Shown: positions 1 to 12,046 of the stretch, one piece after another
Numbering within the stretch: the first letter of the stretch is position 1
Layout: the number at the start of each line of letters is the position of its first letter
Assembly (NCBI GenBank): GCA_003439945.1
Contig: QVRM01002473.1
Span: 186,001 to 250,000 of the forward strand
DNA: 64,000 nucleotides
Origin: Dermanyssus gallinae
Taxonomy: Eukaryota; Arthropoda; Arachnida; Mesostigmata; Dermanyssidae
Direction: 5' to 3'
Made by a program: the position numbers and the translations under genes
The notes under the pieces: model-generated
Seen by the model: only the letters and a program-made list of their open reading frames with translations
What the model was told of the DNA's origin: nothing
Database searches by the model: none

Positions 1-185
1 ACGGTTGGAGAAGCCCTAGATGTCTTAGCATTAGCGGCTCTCAATCCAATGAAGGTTTGACTCACGGTGAGTTTTAAGCACACAGGGGACGAAGGATGAT
101 CTACCATTAAAGTCAATCTCCTTGATTTTTTGTTGCTGTGCTCGTTGGTGTGTAAACGGGCTTGAAAAACGTTTTTGCTATATCT
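1..185. repeat. Fragment of an interspersed repeat, cut by the window edge
   Basis: The first about 120 bases resemble 53,401-53,525: both have the string TTGGAGAA-CCCTA near the start and a later stretch GTGAGTT..AAG..GGGGACG. I matched them by eye and identity is only moderate. The family is not recognised. It lies in a LINE-rich neighbourhood at the second site, so a LINE remnant is the simplest reading. The 5' part is missing because the window begins inside it. Confidence 0.35.
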
Positions 186-863
186 TGTCGTAAGAACCGA
201 GTTGTGAGTAAAGGTGTTCATTGTAGAAATATGAGTCACATATGGTATACTGGAATTTAACCAGATTTCCCATTTTTCTTTCACCCGATATTCCCCTTGT
301 TTTTTCTCTTGTTGTTATCATACTGGTTTCGCATCTGTTTCGTCAAGTTGAACATGCACCAAATAGCAAACTCGACTAGATTCGAATGTAATGGGCAATT
401 CATGTAGTCCGACATCACAGCCGACTTACAATAGCAGGCCCATAGAGTGCAGGTCAACGCGACGGTCTATTTCGCGGTGGTTCAGTTTCTGTTCCTCTGT
501 AAATTCCCTTTTTTGCGTTTGTTTTATTAAGAAGTAGATCCACAGATTTGGACCGCTTTAGCTGGTTCCGCACGACACACGGGGGCGCAGTACGCTACCG
601 ATCGGAACCGTTCTGGCCAATAGATCCTGAGTTGAGATTTGTTTGCCTCCAAAGGAAAAGACTGATAGATAACATAAATATGAATATTTAAGAGCAGCCA
701 CCTTTACCGGCCTTACCTGCGCCAGATTGCTGGCGACCATTTGGCCTTGGAGTGGAAAATGAGTGGTGCGCGTCAACTGTCATTGTTGAATCATTTGCAC
801 CGAGGCCTGTACCAGCCGTTTTCTTTAGTCTTCTTGCAGCGATTACCAAATATGCCTTCCGCG

Positions 864-916
<53 letters not shown>

Positions 917-1151
917 TGATCTGAGGAACTCATTACACTCACTGTAGTAAGTGTTGTATAATTTTCATTTGTTGCTAATAGATATAACCTACAATAATGT
1001 CAACATGGATTCATTCGACAAACGTGACAGGTTTTTAGGTTGTCAGAAACGCGAGCCACTCATAAATCGATTGGGATACAACAAGCCCTAGTCTCTTAGG
1101 AAACAACTGACGGCATCGGATTTACCTTGGTGTTGTGATCTATTGGAATCT
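186..1151. other. No gene seen; contains a (TA)n array
   Basis: No frame with domain-like content. A (TA)n run occupies about 864-912 and makes artificial Tyr-Ile frames on both strands. The rest is ordinary non-coding sequence. Confidence 0.5.
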
Positions 1152-1602
1152 ATTGCTAGTCATGCAGATGCTTCGGCTTAGGCTGCGTATGCCATTGACG
1201 GAGCCACTTAACCATTTCTTGGAAGAGTGGCGACGCAAATTCACGGAAGCAGCGACGGAGGTAAGAACGCTCGGCGTCTTTAAGTCTCCTTGGTTGTGGG
1301 CCGGGGTGGCCTGCGATGACAGGCATGTATATACCAGGTACATCGTACACGGGTTCCATCACCTCGTATGCTCCCGTAGGGAGTTTCATGAAGACTATAC
1401 TGCTCAGTGTAATTGTCGGTTCTGCTCGCAGCAATGCGCTAAGTACCACGCGGTTGATTGTCCGGCACGAAGATCCTTCTTCTCTCGGTGGAACGGCAAA
1501 ACAACAAGTATTTATGTTTAATAATAGCACGAACTATTTTGTACATACTCTATTTGAGTGAAATAAATATGATTGATTGATTGATTGATTGCTAGTCATG
1601 CA
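1152..1602 (+). mobile_element. 5'-truncated LINE insertion with target-site duplication
   Basis: A 15-base direct repeat ATTGCTAGTCATGCA flanks the unit at 1152-1166 and 1588-1602. The insert (1167-1587) ends with an AATAAAT-like stretch followed by the tetranucleotide tail (GATT)n at about 1570-1590. A 3' tail of short tandem repeats, no 5' promoter and a flanking duplication of 12-15 bases are the marks of target-primed reverse transcription of a CR1/L2-type LINE. The first three bases of the right duplication could also belong to the GATT tail, so the duplication is at least 12 bases. The insert keeps a plus-strand open frame of about 110 codons to the stop at 1519-1521, probably the C-terminal end of the LINE protein, but I do not recognise it. 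The clean duplication suggests a fairly young insertion. Confidence 0.8.
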
Positions 1603-2855
1603 AGCGGTCGCTAAATCGGAACTCGGACTAAGCTGCGGGCTGGCTTGACCGTTGCGATTTTTGCTGATGTGATATCGACATCCAATTGACTACTCATCCG
1701 AAAGACCTCGACGCGTGAATGGCTGTATGCGAATTTTTTTCTCATCTTGGTCCGAGCTCGTGACGTGAAGTGAGGTCGGCGAAAACTGTACGAACAGACC
1801 CAGTCAGCGCTTTGATGCATCGACCTGGCGGGCGTTGCCGACTGAGGTCATGAGGGGGCCTGACCGAGAAAATCGAAGACGTGAAAAAAGAGCAGGGGTC
1901 TAGATCCAGAGAGATTGGTGACGATCGCTCAGTATTGCGGACTCCACTACAACATTATAAGGGCGGACTCCACTACAACCATATATATATATATATATAT
2001 ATATCGGAAAATCTCGCGCGGTCACCAATCTGACTTCGTTCGATACAACAGAATTTCATACAACACCTGCTTAGTCCCACGGACTTGTCTCGCTTCACTG
2101 ACGCTGGCTGCTTTCTACCGTATAAGTGGCTTTTAAAAAGAAATTTGAATGAGTGCGGCGGAACAATAGCTCCACCTGCTTCTTCTTTTCACTCTGTTTA
2201 ATTATATATCTTACTTGGTTGTGGGAACATTTCACAGTGTGCGTCTCAATATTGAGTGATTCTTCGATGGAGAATAGTTATTACAGTTCGCGTCAAAGTC
2301 GACGCAAACGTTGCGTGCTAGCGTCGTGCTGTCTTCGTGATTCGTTATTTCACAAGTCACGCTTGCTGACAACAATGAAAACGTGCCGCCTAAACCAAAT
2401 GTCTATCTGACCTCTGTTCGACGTAAATGAGATCTTGACTTGTCTTCATCTAACAGGAATATTCGTTAGAACGAATATCGTCACAGTAACAGCCCCGACA
2501 GTATAGCCAATTTTGGCTATCTTGTCGTTGCTTTGCTGAATCACAGAGCTGAGCTACGCAAAGTTCATATATGCCTTTTAAATTCAATTTGGTTTGCGCC
2601 GTTATCAATTCACAGCGTACAAGCTGTCTCAGTTGAGATTTTGCTTCACAAATTTTACAACAATGCGTTGTAAACTGCGGCGTGTGTCTTCGCCATCCGG
2701 CCTTTCGAATCCGCGCGAGAGAGGTTGTTTTCTTGGTTGATTTTTTTTGTCTTGTATATCATTTGCTTCATATCTGCAACAACCGTCGAAGAAAAACTAC
2801 AACAGCAGCAACCGCAGTCACATCGACAGGAATGAAATAAAGACACAGGTTAAAC
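1603..2855. other. No gene seen; short tandem copy and two adjacent stem-loops
   Basis: A 26-base unit containing GGACTCCACTACAAC is partly duplicated at about 1937-1978, next to a (TA)n run at 1980-2004. Two short inverted repeats lie close together: ATATTCGTT/AACGAATAT at about 2462-2478 and ATAGCCAA/TTGGCTAT at about 2502-2521. No supported coding sequence. Confidence 0.4.
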
Positions 2856-4460
2856 CAAATGAACCAAGAAAAGGTTGGAAGTTACGGCGGCGCCAACGCC
2901 CTCGGCAAGCTTGTAGGACGACGACGACACCTTTACGGGACCTTCCTTGCCCTAGCGTCTTCTCGCATCCACCGCGGGGTCCTGCTCGTTGTTACCCTTC
3001 TGCATCTACCCGCCTGCTGGCTGGTTGGGGGAGCGGGGGCTAGGGACCTGGAGAGAACGGGTCTGCGCACTAACCGTGTGCGTGGAGTGAGTAGAACTTG
3101 TCGTTGCAGCCGTCGATTGCCTCTGGTAGCCGGAGGTAGTGTTCTTTTGTTCAACGATGGTCTCTCCCCGAACCCCCACCCCACTACTACTACTTGAATC
3201 CTGGCTTTCCTGGTAGATCGTGAGGAAGCATCAGCAACAGCAGCAGCCGCAGCAGCAGCAGCAGAGGAAGAACGACTAGGAGCAGGAAGGACAAGACGAT
3301 GGGAATGTGCGACTTTGGCCCGCCACTCGACACTTCTCACGTTGCCGGGGAGGGGCTGGCAGGGGTTTGGCGACTGCGCCCCCGAGCCGAACAGTGTGGC
3401 TGATCGTTGTGGTGGAGGATGTGATAGCGGCGCAGTGATGCTGGTGATGCTGTATACTGACTACGTCGCATGTGTAGCGCCAAAGCGTAGAAGAACCAGC
3501 GGCACCAACAGTAAGAGCAGCAGCAGAAACAAAACGACGTCGAAAAGCGACGAAGGCGGTGACGACGACAACAACAACAACAACAACAACGTCAAAATAG
3601 CAGCAACAACAATAACGACATTGCAAAAGTGTAAAGAAGTGATAATAACAACAAACACAACAGCAACGGCAACAACAACAACAACAACAACAACAGCAAT
3701 AACAACAACAGCAGCATTGCAGAAGCGGCAGAAGTAGCAGCAAAGGGGGCATGTACGAGTTTGTAGCAGGGTCTAGAAGAGGCTTAAGGCTTAAGTTGAG
3801 GACGAATGGTCGAACGTAGGCGTAGTGGAGGGAGGTAGGTAGGGAGGATTGCGAAGAAGAAGCAGCAGCAGCAAGAAACTCACAGCAAAAGTGCCGCACA
3901 CGCTGCCGACAGCGGTTACAACCATAGCCACAGCTGAGCGGCGGAGGCAGCGATGGCAGGACGACCAGCAACAGAAGTAGCGGAAGTGTTGAAGACCGAG
4001 TTGAGCGTACGTACACCAGGCAACAACAACGGCTAGATGGAGGAAAAGAGGTCATGTCTGTGAGTGTGCGGGGGCGTCCGGGGGTGTGCGTGTGTGTCGT
4101 CAGCCAGGCGGAGGACCATCGGCGGTGGGCCATTGATTTCGAAACAGCGAGCACAAAAGGATGTTGTTGCTGTTGTTGTTAGTGTTGTTGTTGTAAGCAA
4201 CAAAACAGGCCAACGACGGCACGATGCGGGAAACACTCGTTTGCCGGCTCGATGGAAAAACCAAACGAGAAGTACCTTGTTTACCTTTTACTACGACTAC
4301 GACTACTACTACTACTAAGACTAGATCCACAGCTCTAAACCGTACAAAACGGTACAAATCAACTTGCCGCCAAATAGTGTTGATGCAAGATTCTTCGACA
4401 GTGGGAGTATGGGCGGGAATCGGGCGCGATATATATATATATATATATATTTAATGCTTA
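2856..4460. repeat. GC-rich tract dense in CAG/CAA-type triplets
   Basis: Runs of CAG, CAA, GCA, AAC and related triplets, especially 3225-3270, 3490-3740 and 3855-3880, dominate this stretch. They produce overlapping open frames of 60-290 codons on both strands that read as poly-Gln/Thr/Asn on one strand and poly-Val/Cys/Leu on the other. None shows a domain or a flanking splice pattern I trust. It may be intronic or untranslated sequence of a larger gene. A (TA)n run closes it at about 4430-4450. Confidence 0.5.
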
Positions 4461-4989
4461 ACCACTTTAATGTACGTTGTTGGTATTACAAGAATTTTTT
4501 GTTCAACTCAAAGCCTACATCAGTAATTCGTAAGAAAGAACGTTTAAAAATAGAGATGTCGGGTCGAGGTCCAACTCTTCCTTCCAAAGACTTTCTCCAA
4601 TTTCAGGTTTAGCGGCTGCATCTCCTTAACCCTCTTCGCCATCCGCCGCAATCGCGTAGCGCACGGCGCAGCATTTTAATCACATTTTTAATTATAATAA
4701 CCTTTCAAATAGTACGTTTTCGTTAAATTCGTCATCTAGCTAATTACCTCCTTAATGGGGCTGCCCCTCACGGCCGTAGAGCCCACCTTGCACCTTGCTT
4801 CCCAAAGAGACTCGCAGTCTAGGTCAGTGTGTTCTACGCCATCCGCCTCCCCACTCCGACTCGCATAGCACACAGGTGTTTCTGGTGGCCTTTCTTATCT
4901 TAACCTTGTAGCTCTACAACTGACCGTGAGAGGTCAGAACTTTAGAGTTTTAGAGTAGGTCAACATCCCGTGTGAGTCGGCAGTTTGTA

Positions 4990-5150
4990 GCGGCGGTGGC
5001 TTAGGCGGCTGACGCACCGTTCGAAACGGGGCGTTGCCATGGCAACCATGGTCGGCAAAACAATCGCAAGTTCGAGCCCCGGCCTTGCTGGTTGTATTTG
5101 TTGGACGTGGTTGTCATTGCCCTGCTGCTACATACCTCTGCTGGAGAAAG
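4990..5150 (+). repeat. Possible tRNA-derived SINE
   Basis: TGGCTTAGGCGG at about 5001-5012 resembles an RNA polymerase III A box, and AGTTCGAGCCC at 5069-5079 fits the B box (GGTTCGANNCC) with one mismatch. The A-B spacing is longer than in a tRNA because about 30 extra bases, including the palindrome GTTGCCATGGCAAC, lie between them. No 3' tail was identified, so the right limit is approximate. It could be a decayed tRNA pseudogene. Confidence 0.4.
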
Positions 5151-5279
5151 CCTGTATAAGTCCAGTAACGAGAAGGCGATGACGATAGATGCATTTAGAT
5201 GACATCGTGCGTCAGGCAACCTAAGCCCATTACGAGCGTCTACCAATGTGGTTGTCAGAGCGTAAAAAACATATCACGT

Positions 5280-6140
5280 CCTGTAAGGCCGCGTCGGTCC
5301 GCGCCGTGACCATCAGCTAGATCATTTGCGTAGACCAACAACTCGGCCCTTTCTAGCTTGTTCGCTCATCCAGATAGGATAGAATAGGCAGGGGTAAAAA
5401 TTCCTTTCATCTTCAGCGCTTGTACCACAACTTTCCAGCTTATCGCGTTGAAGCTTTGTTGTGCCCTCCGAAAATCATACTGAGAGTCTGATAAAGCTTG
5501 TCCGATTTCAATTTCCTCGTTGAATTGAATTAGAACGCTTCCCACGATTTTCCACCTGTCGAGGAGGTAGGTGAGCCTATAGACCGAGGGACCTTGTCTA
5601 TTTCCGTGCTTAGGAGTAAGGACAAGATGTTTTTCAACCTATAGTCTAGGAAACCTCCATTCTCTAAGTAGTCTTTCAGCCAAAGTTTGGAAAACATTCG
5701 GCCACCGCTTAACGAAGAACCCTGCCATCTCAAGTCGAATCCCGTCGGGGCCAGGCGCTTTTCCAAGCGCAAGCCGATCTCTATCTCGTCAGATCTCTTC
5801 TAGCGTTACTTCTGGAATATTCTCCAGGACTGTGTCGGAAAGAAAGCAGAGATTGTCTCCAGCAGCATGCCCGGCGGAAGCTTCAAGGGATCTCTCCTGA
5901 GATTAGTGAGCGACGACGATCTGGTACGGCAGGTCCCATATATCACTGTACACCGCATCAATCAACGTTCTCTACGATTACGCCTTGCTTTTAGCGATGA
6001 GTCGTTGCAGCCTCGTCCGGGCGGTCTTGTTTTTGGCCAACTGGAAGTCGGCTTGTTTCACGTCTGCCTCGTTCGGCGCGTCTCACCTCTGGTTTCTTTC
6101 ACCCAGTCAGCTCAGCGTTCTCATGCAGGTTCCTTAAAGC
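5280..6140 (-). mobile_element. Decayed LINE reverse transcriptase fragment (Jockey/R1-like group)
   Basis: Read on the minus strand with frameshifts, this stretch gives in order: a linker with TARTRLQRLIAKSKA; LIDAVYSDIWDLPYQIV, which matches the 'DPWG.PY.IV' linker typical of Jockey/R1-group LINEs; KAPGPDGIRLEMAGFF, reverse transcriptase motif 1; QYDFRRAQQS, a decayed form of QYGFRKGRST; and VYANDLA in place of the catalytic YADD. The catalytic change, several stops and frameshifts show a dead copy. No poly(A) tail or target-site duplication was found at the left end near 5280. Confidence 0.7.
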
Positions 6141-6149
6141 CTAATACAG

Positions 6150-7423
6150 GCAAACGGGGCTAATATTCCTAGCTATATTGTACTTGCGATTAGCCAACAC
6201 AGTCTATTCATAGAAAAACGCTGCGCGGTGCCAGACGCAAGGCGGCGGCTGTATCTGCAGGTTTTTGCTACTCCAGAGTCAGTAACTGCTGTTGCAGCTG
6301 CAGCACGACAGGACAGTCTGTCTTAGCGTGAGCAATGAAAATGACGACGGGTGATGCGTCGAGGTTCGTACTTCTTTACGTATTTTAGCTGAATCGCTGG
6401 GTCGTCCTGGTCGAGCTTTATGCAGTTTTGTCTCTCTCATACCTTGTCTACAAGCGTGGCCAGCAGAAACCAAAGATGTGACCAGCGGCTCCGTCCGTCT
6501 CTGTTTCTTTTTTGGTTTTCATGTTGGCCCACGGCACGATGGCGCATTTGAAACCATGGTTGACCACCAACGTTTGGATCATTAACCATTCTTCATTGAT
6601 TGATTCACCCATTCATTTAGCATCCGCTTAGCGGGCCGGGACGAGCGGCGTCGAACAATCATTCTAAATGTCGTTGTGGGGGAAGTTCTAATAGTCGCCT
6701 TAGTAGCGAGTAATAGTAGTAGAATTGTCGCATAAGAGTTTGTATCGGAACGTTGTAGTGGTCGCGACAGCAGCAGCAGCAGCTGTTGCAGCGGATATTT
6801 ATTTGGTGGGATAGCGGCGGCGGCGACGACGACGACAACAACAACGCAATGAGGATTTATATGTTACTTCGTCTGCCAGAGGCGGGCGGGAGAACCCACC
6901 AACAGGCGGAACCGACCGACATACTCTTGCGCGCTCTTGGACGACAGCGACGACAAATGCCGGCGTCTGTTCTGTCATGTCAAGAGTTTGACCGAGGTTG
7001 TCGACCGAAGTTGTTGCTGCGGCTGCGAGGCCGAATGAGACCAGGCTGAACGGGCTTGCGTAACCCGGTAGCACGAAGACGACGACAAGAAGAAGAAGAG
7101 GGAAGAGGAATAGAGGGTAGACAGCAAGGGAGAGGTAGATGGATGGATGAAAAGATGGGTCGGTCCGTGGGTGGGTGGGTTTGGTGATGATGGAAATCGT
7201 GGGGCAAATTTTTGATCTCGGAAGTAGGCGAACGAGGCCCAGTCTGCCTGTACAGCTGCGGGAAGCACGAGCGAACCCTGCCCCCTATCCGACCACGGCC
7301 TACGGTAATAGGCAACGTACGGCGGCGGCGTCGCCCCCATGCAGATGACAGCGACAGCAGGGTCAACAGCACTAATAACAACAGCAGTAGGAGCAGCAGG
7401 AGCAGAAACAACAACAGCAATGA

Positions 7424-7468
<45 letters not shown>

Positions 7469-7561
7469 CGAAGACAACAACAAGAGCCGCATCTGCAATA
7501 GGCCAGTACGGCGACGTATAGAAAGTAGACCATGTTTGCATTGAGGCAAGGCCCCACTCAT

Positions 7562-7593
<32 letters not shown>

Positions 7594-8660
7594 AATGGGA
7601 TTGCCTGCGGCGGCGGCGGGTGGCTGAGTCTATGGCTGGTATTGTGGTGGGGCGAACATACTCTAATAGCCGTAGTCATAACATCAGCATCAGCAACAAG
7701 TAGTTAAACGAAATCATAGTGCCGATATAAACATGTTGTAGCATCAGCGACAACAAAGGCAGTAGTAGGTAACCTAGCTACTACTGTGTGCACTCGAAAG
7801 AAAGCTTCAGCAGTCTTGCTGTAGTCTCTCCGAGGTAATAGTACTGTGTTGCTGTGCCCTGATAGCGGCACAGCAACAGAGCGTTTTGCGTTTGAGCACT
7901 GCGGTAGTGTTTTTCAATACGGCGAAGCGTCACGATGCTGTGTGATGTTGAGTGAGTAAATCGCACTCATCTTACTCGTAGTGGAAGTACGGAAGGTAGC
8001 AATCGGGTTTATTATGGTACAGTAATAGCTGTAGTAGTAGCACTAGTAGTGGTGGTAATAGGAAGCAGAAATTCACGGCATTGTCCTGTGCCCAAAACAA
8101 CAGAACGGACTTAAACGCCGCGCGGAGAACACGTCGAGGTGTCGAGACAGAGAGAGAGAGAGAGAAGCGTGACGGCGTCACAGGCTGACCCCGTCTCGTT
8201 TCCGACTCGTGTGTACTTAATCTCGCATCTATTCTTCATGCAACTCAATCTCGCCAGATGAAAAATTTATTCTCGACAACGACGAAAAGCCTCATGTAGA
8301 AGGTCGGGCGTTACAGAAGGCTCGATGTGTGGGTTGGCACCACACGCCCGGACACTGCGCGTCTGGACGAACGTCGGACGACCTTTGGACTCAGTAATGT
8401 AGGCTCTGCGGGGTAGTTACAGTAGTAGTAGTAGTAGTAGTCGTAGTGTAGGGAGTAGCGATGAGAACGGTTTCATTAGTTGAATAAGTTAAACGTTTAA
8501 TAAGCCGTCCGCCGCGTTATAGCATCTGTTACCGCGTTGGTGTTCGCGTGTGTTCGCGAACACGTGACTGTCTAAGCTCACACACGGTTAAAACGTTCTC
8601 TCAAAACCTCCATAATGCTCCGAGTGAACTGAGCAACAGGCGGCCAGTACCTACATCGAG
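6150..8660. other. No gene seen; triplet-repeat and GA-repeat tract
   Basis: Contains CAG/ACG triplets at 6766-6845, a long (CAA)n-type run at about 7370-7475, (GA)n at 7567-7593 and 8150-8164, and (TAG)n at about 8420-8445. The open frames here are low-complexity shadows of these repeats. No conserved domain was recognised. Confidence 0.5.
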
Positions 8661-8662
8661 GC

Positions 8663-8842
8663 GTCGAGTCCGGTTGCGTGGTACATTCCGCGCCTGCGCC
8701 TCTCGACCAGAGAAGACACACTGGTGCGCGGGTTCGAGCCCCACCGTTGCACATTCGTGTTTATGGGGGTCCGTCTATGAAGCACGAGCGAACAGCAGTC
8801 CCGTGGACGTAAATCTTGACTGAGTTTTAGCCCGAAAAGTAT
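8663..8842 (+). repeat. tRNA-derived SINE, family A, copy 1
   Basis: This copy shares an arrangement with copies near 31.8, 31.95 and 54.4 kb: a tRNA-like head (GTCCGGTTGCGTGGT), a perfect B box GGTTCGAGCCC (8731-8741), the body CCACCGTTGCACATT..TTTATGGGGGTCCGTCTATGAAGCA, then GTCCCGTGGACGTAAATCTTGACTGAG and a final AGCCCGAAAAGT. Recurrence at several sites with the same internal order shows it is a mobile repeat and not a single tRNA gene. No clean poly(A) tail. Confidence 0.8.
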
Positions 8843-9337
8843 TAGTACCTCCTACATCGACGGGCCGACTACTCTACATATGTAGCTAGTAGGCTGTTGT
8901 CGATTGCTGCGGCGAATAGGTTTCGGCCATGTGTGTACTTATACCGTAATGATGGATTGGTCTGTCGTTTTTTCGTTGTAGGCAGGAACTAATCATAAGG
9001 CGTTAAGACCAAGCTGCGGTAATTATAGTATGTGTCGGTCTCATCTAGGCCCTATGGTTTTATTGTTGAACAAAAATAGGTTAATTGCCAGACATAACAC
9101 GTTATGCCTTATTGTTAATACGACTGACGTATTAGTTACTAGTGTAAATATTTACGGTTTACTTAAGAATGTTACTGTTTGACTAATCTCATAGTCAGGT
9201 ATATTTCCGTTATTGGTAAGAACAGATTGTTTTCCGTGCTTTCCATGGTGCCGTAGTAATAAGTAGACCGCTCGAATGTATAGTAATAATATGTACTAAT
9301 AGAGACCAGATAAAAAAAATTAAGAACCATTATTCAG

Positions 9338-9406
<69 letters not shown>

Positions 9407-10185
9407 CAAGTCTAACAAGGATAAAAGTGAATTGCGTGGGCGCCTGCAAGTGTTCACAAGTGCTATCTTGTGAAAAATCGTGCGATTGATCTCAAGGCGA
9501 AGATGAATGAATTCAAGCGATTGTCTCTTCAGTCATTATCCCCATCTGTGTTACCCAACGTAATCCAATAACCAGCACTAATGTAAGCTCATTTAACTTT
9601 AGATGCAGCGAGGCGCCTACTTCAAAAAGCTAATACATGTCGTGTATGCGATAAGTGGGAGCTAAATTTAATTATTGCCGTCTTCGTAGGCCACAACTTT
9701 CTGTATGTATAAATAATAGAAAGGCGTCCAATTGAAACAAGTGCTCGAAGCATTGGAGACATCTGCCAGTAATACAAATCCGATTAGTTTCTTACCGATA
9801 ACCTCTTTTTGCAAATGGTCCTATCTATTCGAGTGAAGATGATCGTCGTGGTTACAACCTGTACTCTTGCAGAAGTGTTACAAAACAGCTGTTCTGCAAT
9901 ATTTTCTATTGCATCATTAGTATGTGCAACTTTCTCACAACGTTTTCGTTGTTGCTGCATGAAAGCTGGGTGGATTGTCTGAGTTAATGGTAATCTTGGC
10001 GTACACTAAGTGCTAAGCACTTCGGTAGATAGAAAACGACGCAAGACACATTTTACAATTCAATTACAAATATATTTAAAACAACTAAACTGTTTGAAGG
10101 AGAAGGAGGTATTATAAGGTAATAAAATAAGAAAATGGAGGACATCAAGCAGGCGTTCACGCCTTTCAATTACTTATACTATTTA
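8843..10185. other. AT-rich non-coding stretch with a long (TA)n array
   Basis: No frame of interest on either strand. A (TA)n array of about 60 bases lies at 9342-9404. Confidence 0.5.
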
Positions 10186-10187
10186 AA

Positions 10188-10188
10188 C

Positions 10189-10245
<57 letters not shown>

Positions 10246-10246
10246 T
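10188..10246. repeat. (AAT)n microsatellite
   Basis: About 19 perfect AAT units in a row. In one plus-strand frame it reads as poly-Asn, but the surrounding frame is short and has no support as a gene. Confidence 0.9.
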
Positions 10247-10419
10247 GCAGTCTATCACATATTCAGTGTTCTACGCCCATATGCTGCATGGTCGATTCAA
10301 TAATGTCTGCTCGTGAGAGACTTTAATCTGCTATGTTGCTATAGAGTAGCGTTTTGCACACTCACTAAGTGTTCCGCATTTGTACTGCCTAACTGAACGC
10401 ACCCCATTTATCTATCTCT

Positions 10420-10650
<231 letters not shown>

Positions 10651-11660
10651 GCATTACTTCTGTTCTGGCTCCATATACTATGTATATCATTAGCACCCTT
10701 TGGTTGTTTCCTCTCTGCTTGAACCTTCAAAAGACCGTCGATTATTTCCCCTTGTTTCTGTTCCTCCTTCTCCCCTCCTTTCTCCTCTTCCCTCTCTTTC
10801 TCTCTCTCTTGTCGTATCGAAGGGGCGAAGTTGCCCCTTTCGCTTTTAGCTGGGGGTTCGCCGGCCTTCGCCATATATACGCGCCGAACGCCAACACACG
10901 ATCATCCCCGCGCGCAGCATTACGACCGCAACAACATCAACAACAACATCATCGCCATCGTCGTCGTCGTCGTCGTCGATTTATTAGAAAGCGTGGTCGG
11001 TCGCCAGACAACGAGCGAACTGGTGCCGTCGGCCGCTGTTTCAATCGTGTGCACTGATCATCAATCCGATCCTACCGCTGCTGCTTCTGCAGCTTTTACT
11101 ACCACTTCTCTACCACTACTACTACTACTACTGCCGCCTACACCACCCCTCCAAACGCTACATCAGCAGCATCAGCAGCACCAGAAGGTCTGGCGCAATA
11201 GAAATGGGAAGGCAATCGGAACAAATCCAGTGCAGGAGGAAACTCGAGCGCCATGATAACAACGACGACGATAACAACAACAACAGCGACGACGACGGCG
11301 GCGGTGGCGGCAGCTTAGGTACTACGATTGATCCTGTAGGAGCAAGCAGTTAAATATTATACTGTGTCGACACAGTCTGTGGAAAGTCGGGTCACCCCCG
11401 CCGCTACCACGCCACCATCACCACCTCCACCATCTCCACCATCATCATCCTGTTTCCCATCGTTCTGCTGCTGCTGCTGCCACAACAAGAAAGTCCCATA
11501 TCCCTGAACACCGCTCCGGACGACCGTTCCGCACATCTACCACATCTACTGCTGGTGTTACTGCTGCTGCTGCTACTATTACTAAAACTACTACTGCTGT
11601 TGCTGCTACTACTACTATTAGTACAACTACTACGGTACAGCACCACCACCACCACCGACT
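10651..11660. other. No gene seen; CpG-rich with mixed triplet repeats
   Basis: Holds CAA/ATC/GTC triplets (10,920-10,980), CTA/CTG runs (11,080-11,170), ACG/CAG runs (11,255-11,310) and CAC/CTG/CTA runs (11,400-11,655), plus a 16-base palindrome ACTGTGTCGACACAGT at about 11,360. Open frames are low complexity. Confidence 0.45.
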
Positions 11661-11665
11661 ACGTC

Positions 11666-11716
11666 GGCAATAGATCTCTGCGCCAACTATGAGAGTTGGC
11701 GCAGAGATCTATTGCC
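11666..11716. repeat. Perfect 23-bp hairpin, 5-nt loop
   Basis: The left arm 11,666-11,688 (starting GGCAATAGATCTCTGCG) is the exact reverse complement of 11,694-11,716, with loop ATGAG between. It sits between two triplet-repeat tracts. The perfect match with a tiny loop indicates a recent snap-back event, or an artefact, and not a diverged transposon end. Confidence 0.9.
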
Positions 11717-11994
11717 ATCACGATTGCAATCGAGCTTTTGTCTGTTAATCCTCTACGATGCCTCCGGTACCCGTATGAACAGCTACAACAACAGCGACAA
11801 CAACAACAACAACAGCGGCAACAACAACAATAACAACAACAGCATTAGCAGCAACAACAATAACAGTAACGGCAGCAGCAGCAACAACAATAACAGTAAC
11901 GGCAGCAGCAGCAACGAGAACAGGCGTCGCCGCTCCGAATTTGGGTTTTATAGCTATGGCTGCCTTTCGTACGTCTTTGCCAGCCTCGAGCAGC

Positions 11995-12046
<52 letters not shown>

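Noticed and set aside
864..912. Tyr-Ile repeat peptides at this and the other (TA)n arrays
   Set aside because: Translation artefact of TA dinucleotide repeats.
1156..1530. Minus-strand 124-codon frame as a gene
   Set aside because: It lies inside the LINE insertion whose tail shows plus-strand orientation; probably the antisense of LINE sequence.
3276..4154. 292-codon minus-strand frame
   Set aside because: Most of it is Cys/Val/Leu runs complementary to CAA/CAG triplets on the other strand; no domain, and competing frames are equally open.
6975..7679. 234-codon minus-strand frame with Val and Ser runs
   Set aside because: Shadow of CAA and GA repeats; no conserved feature.
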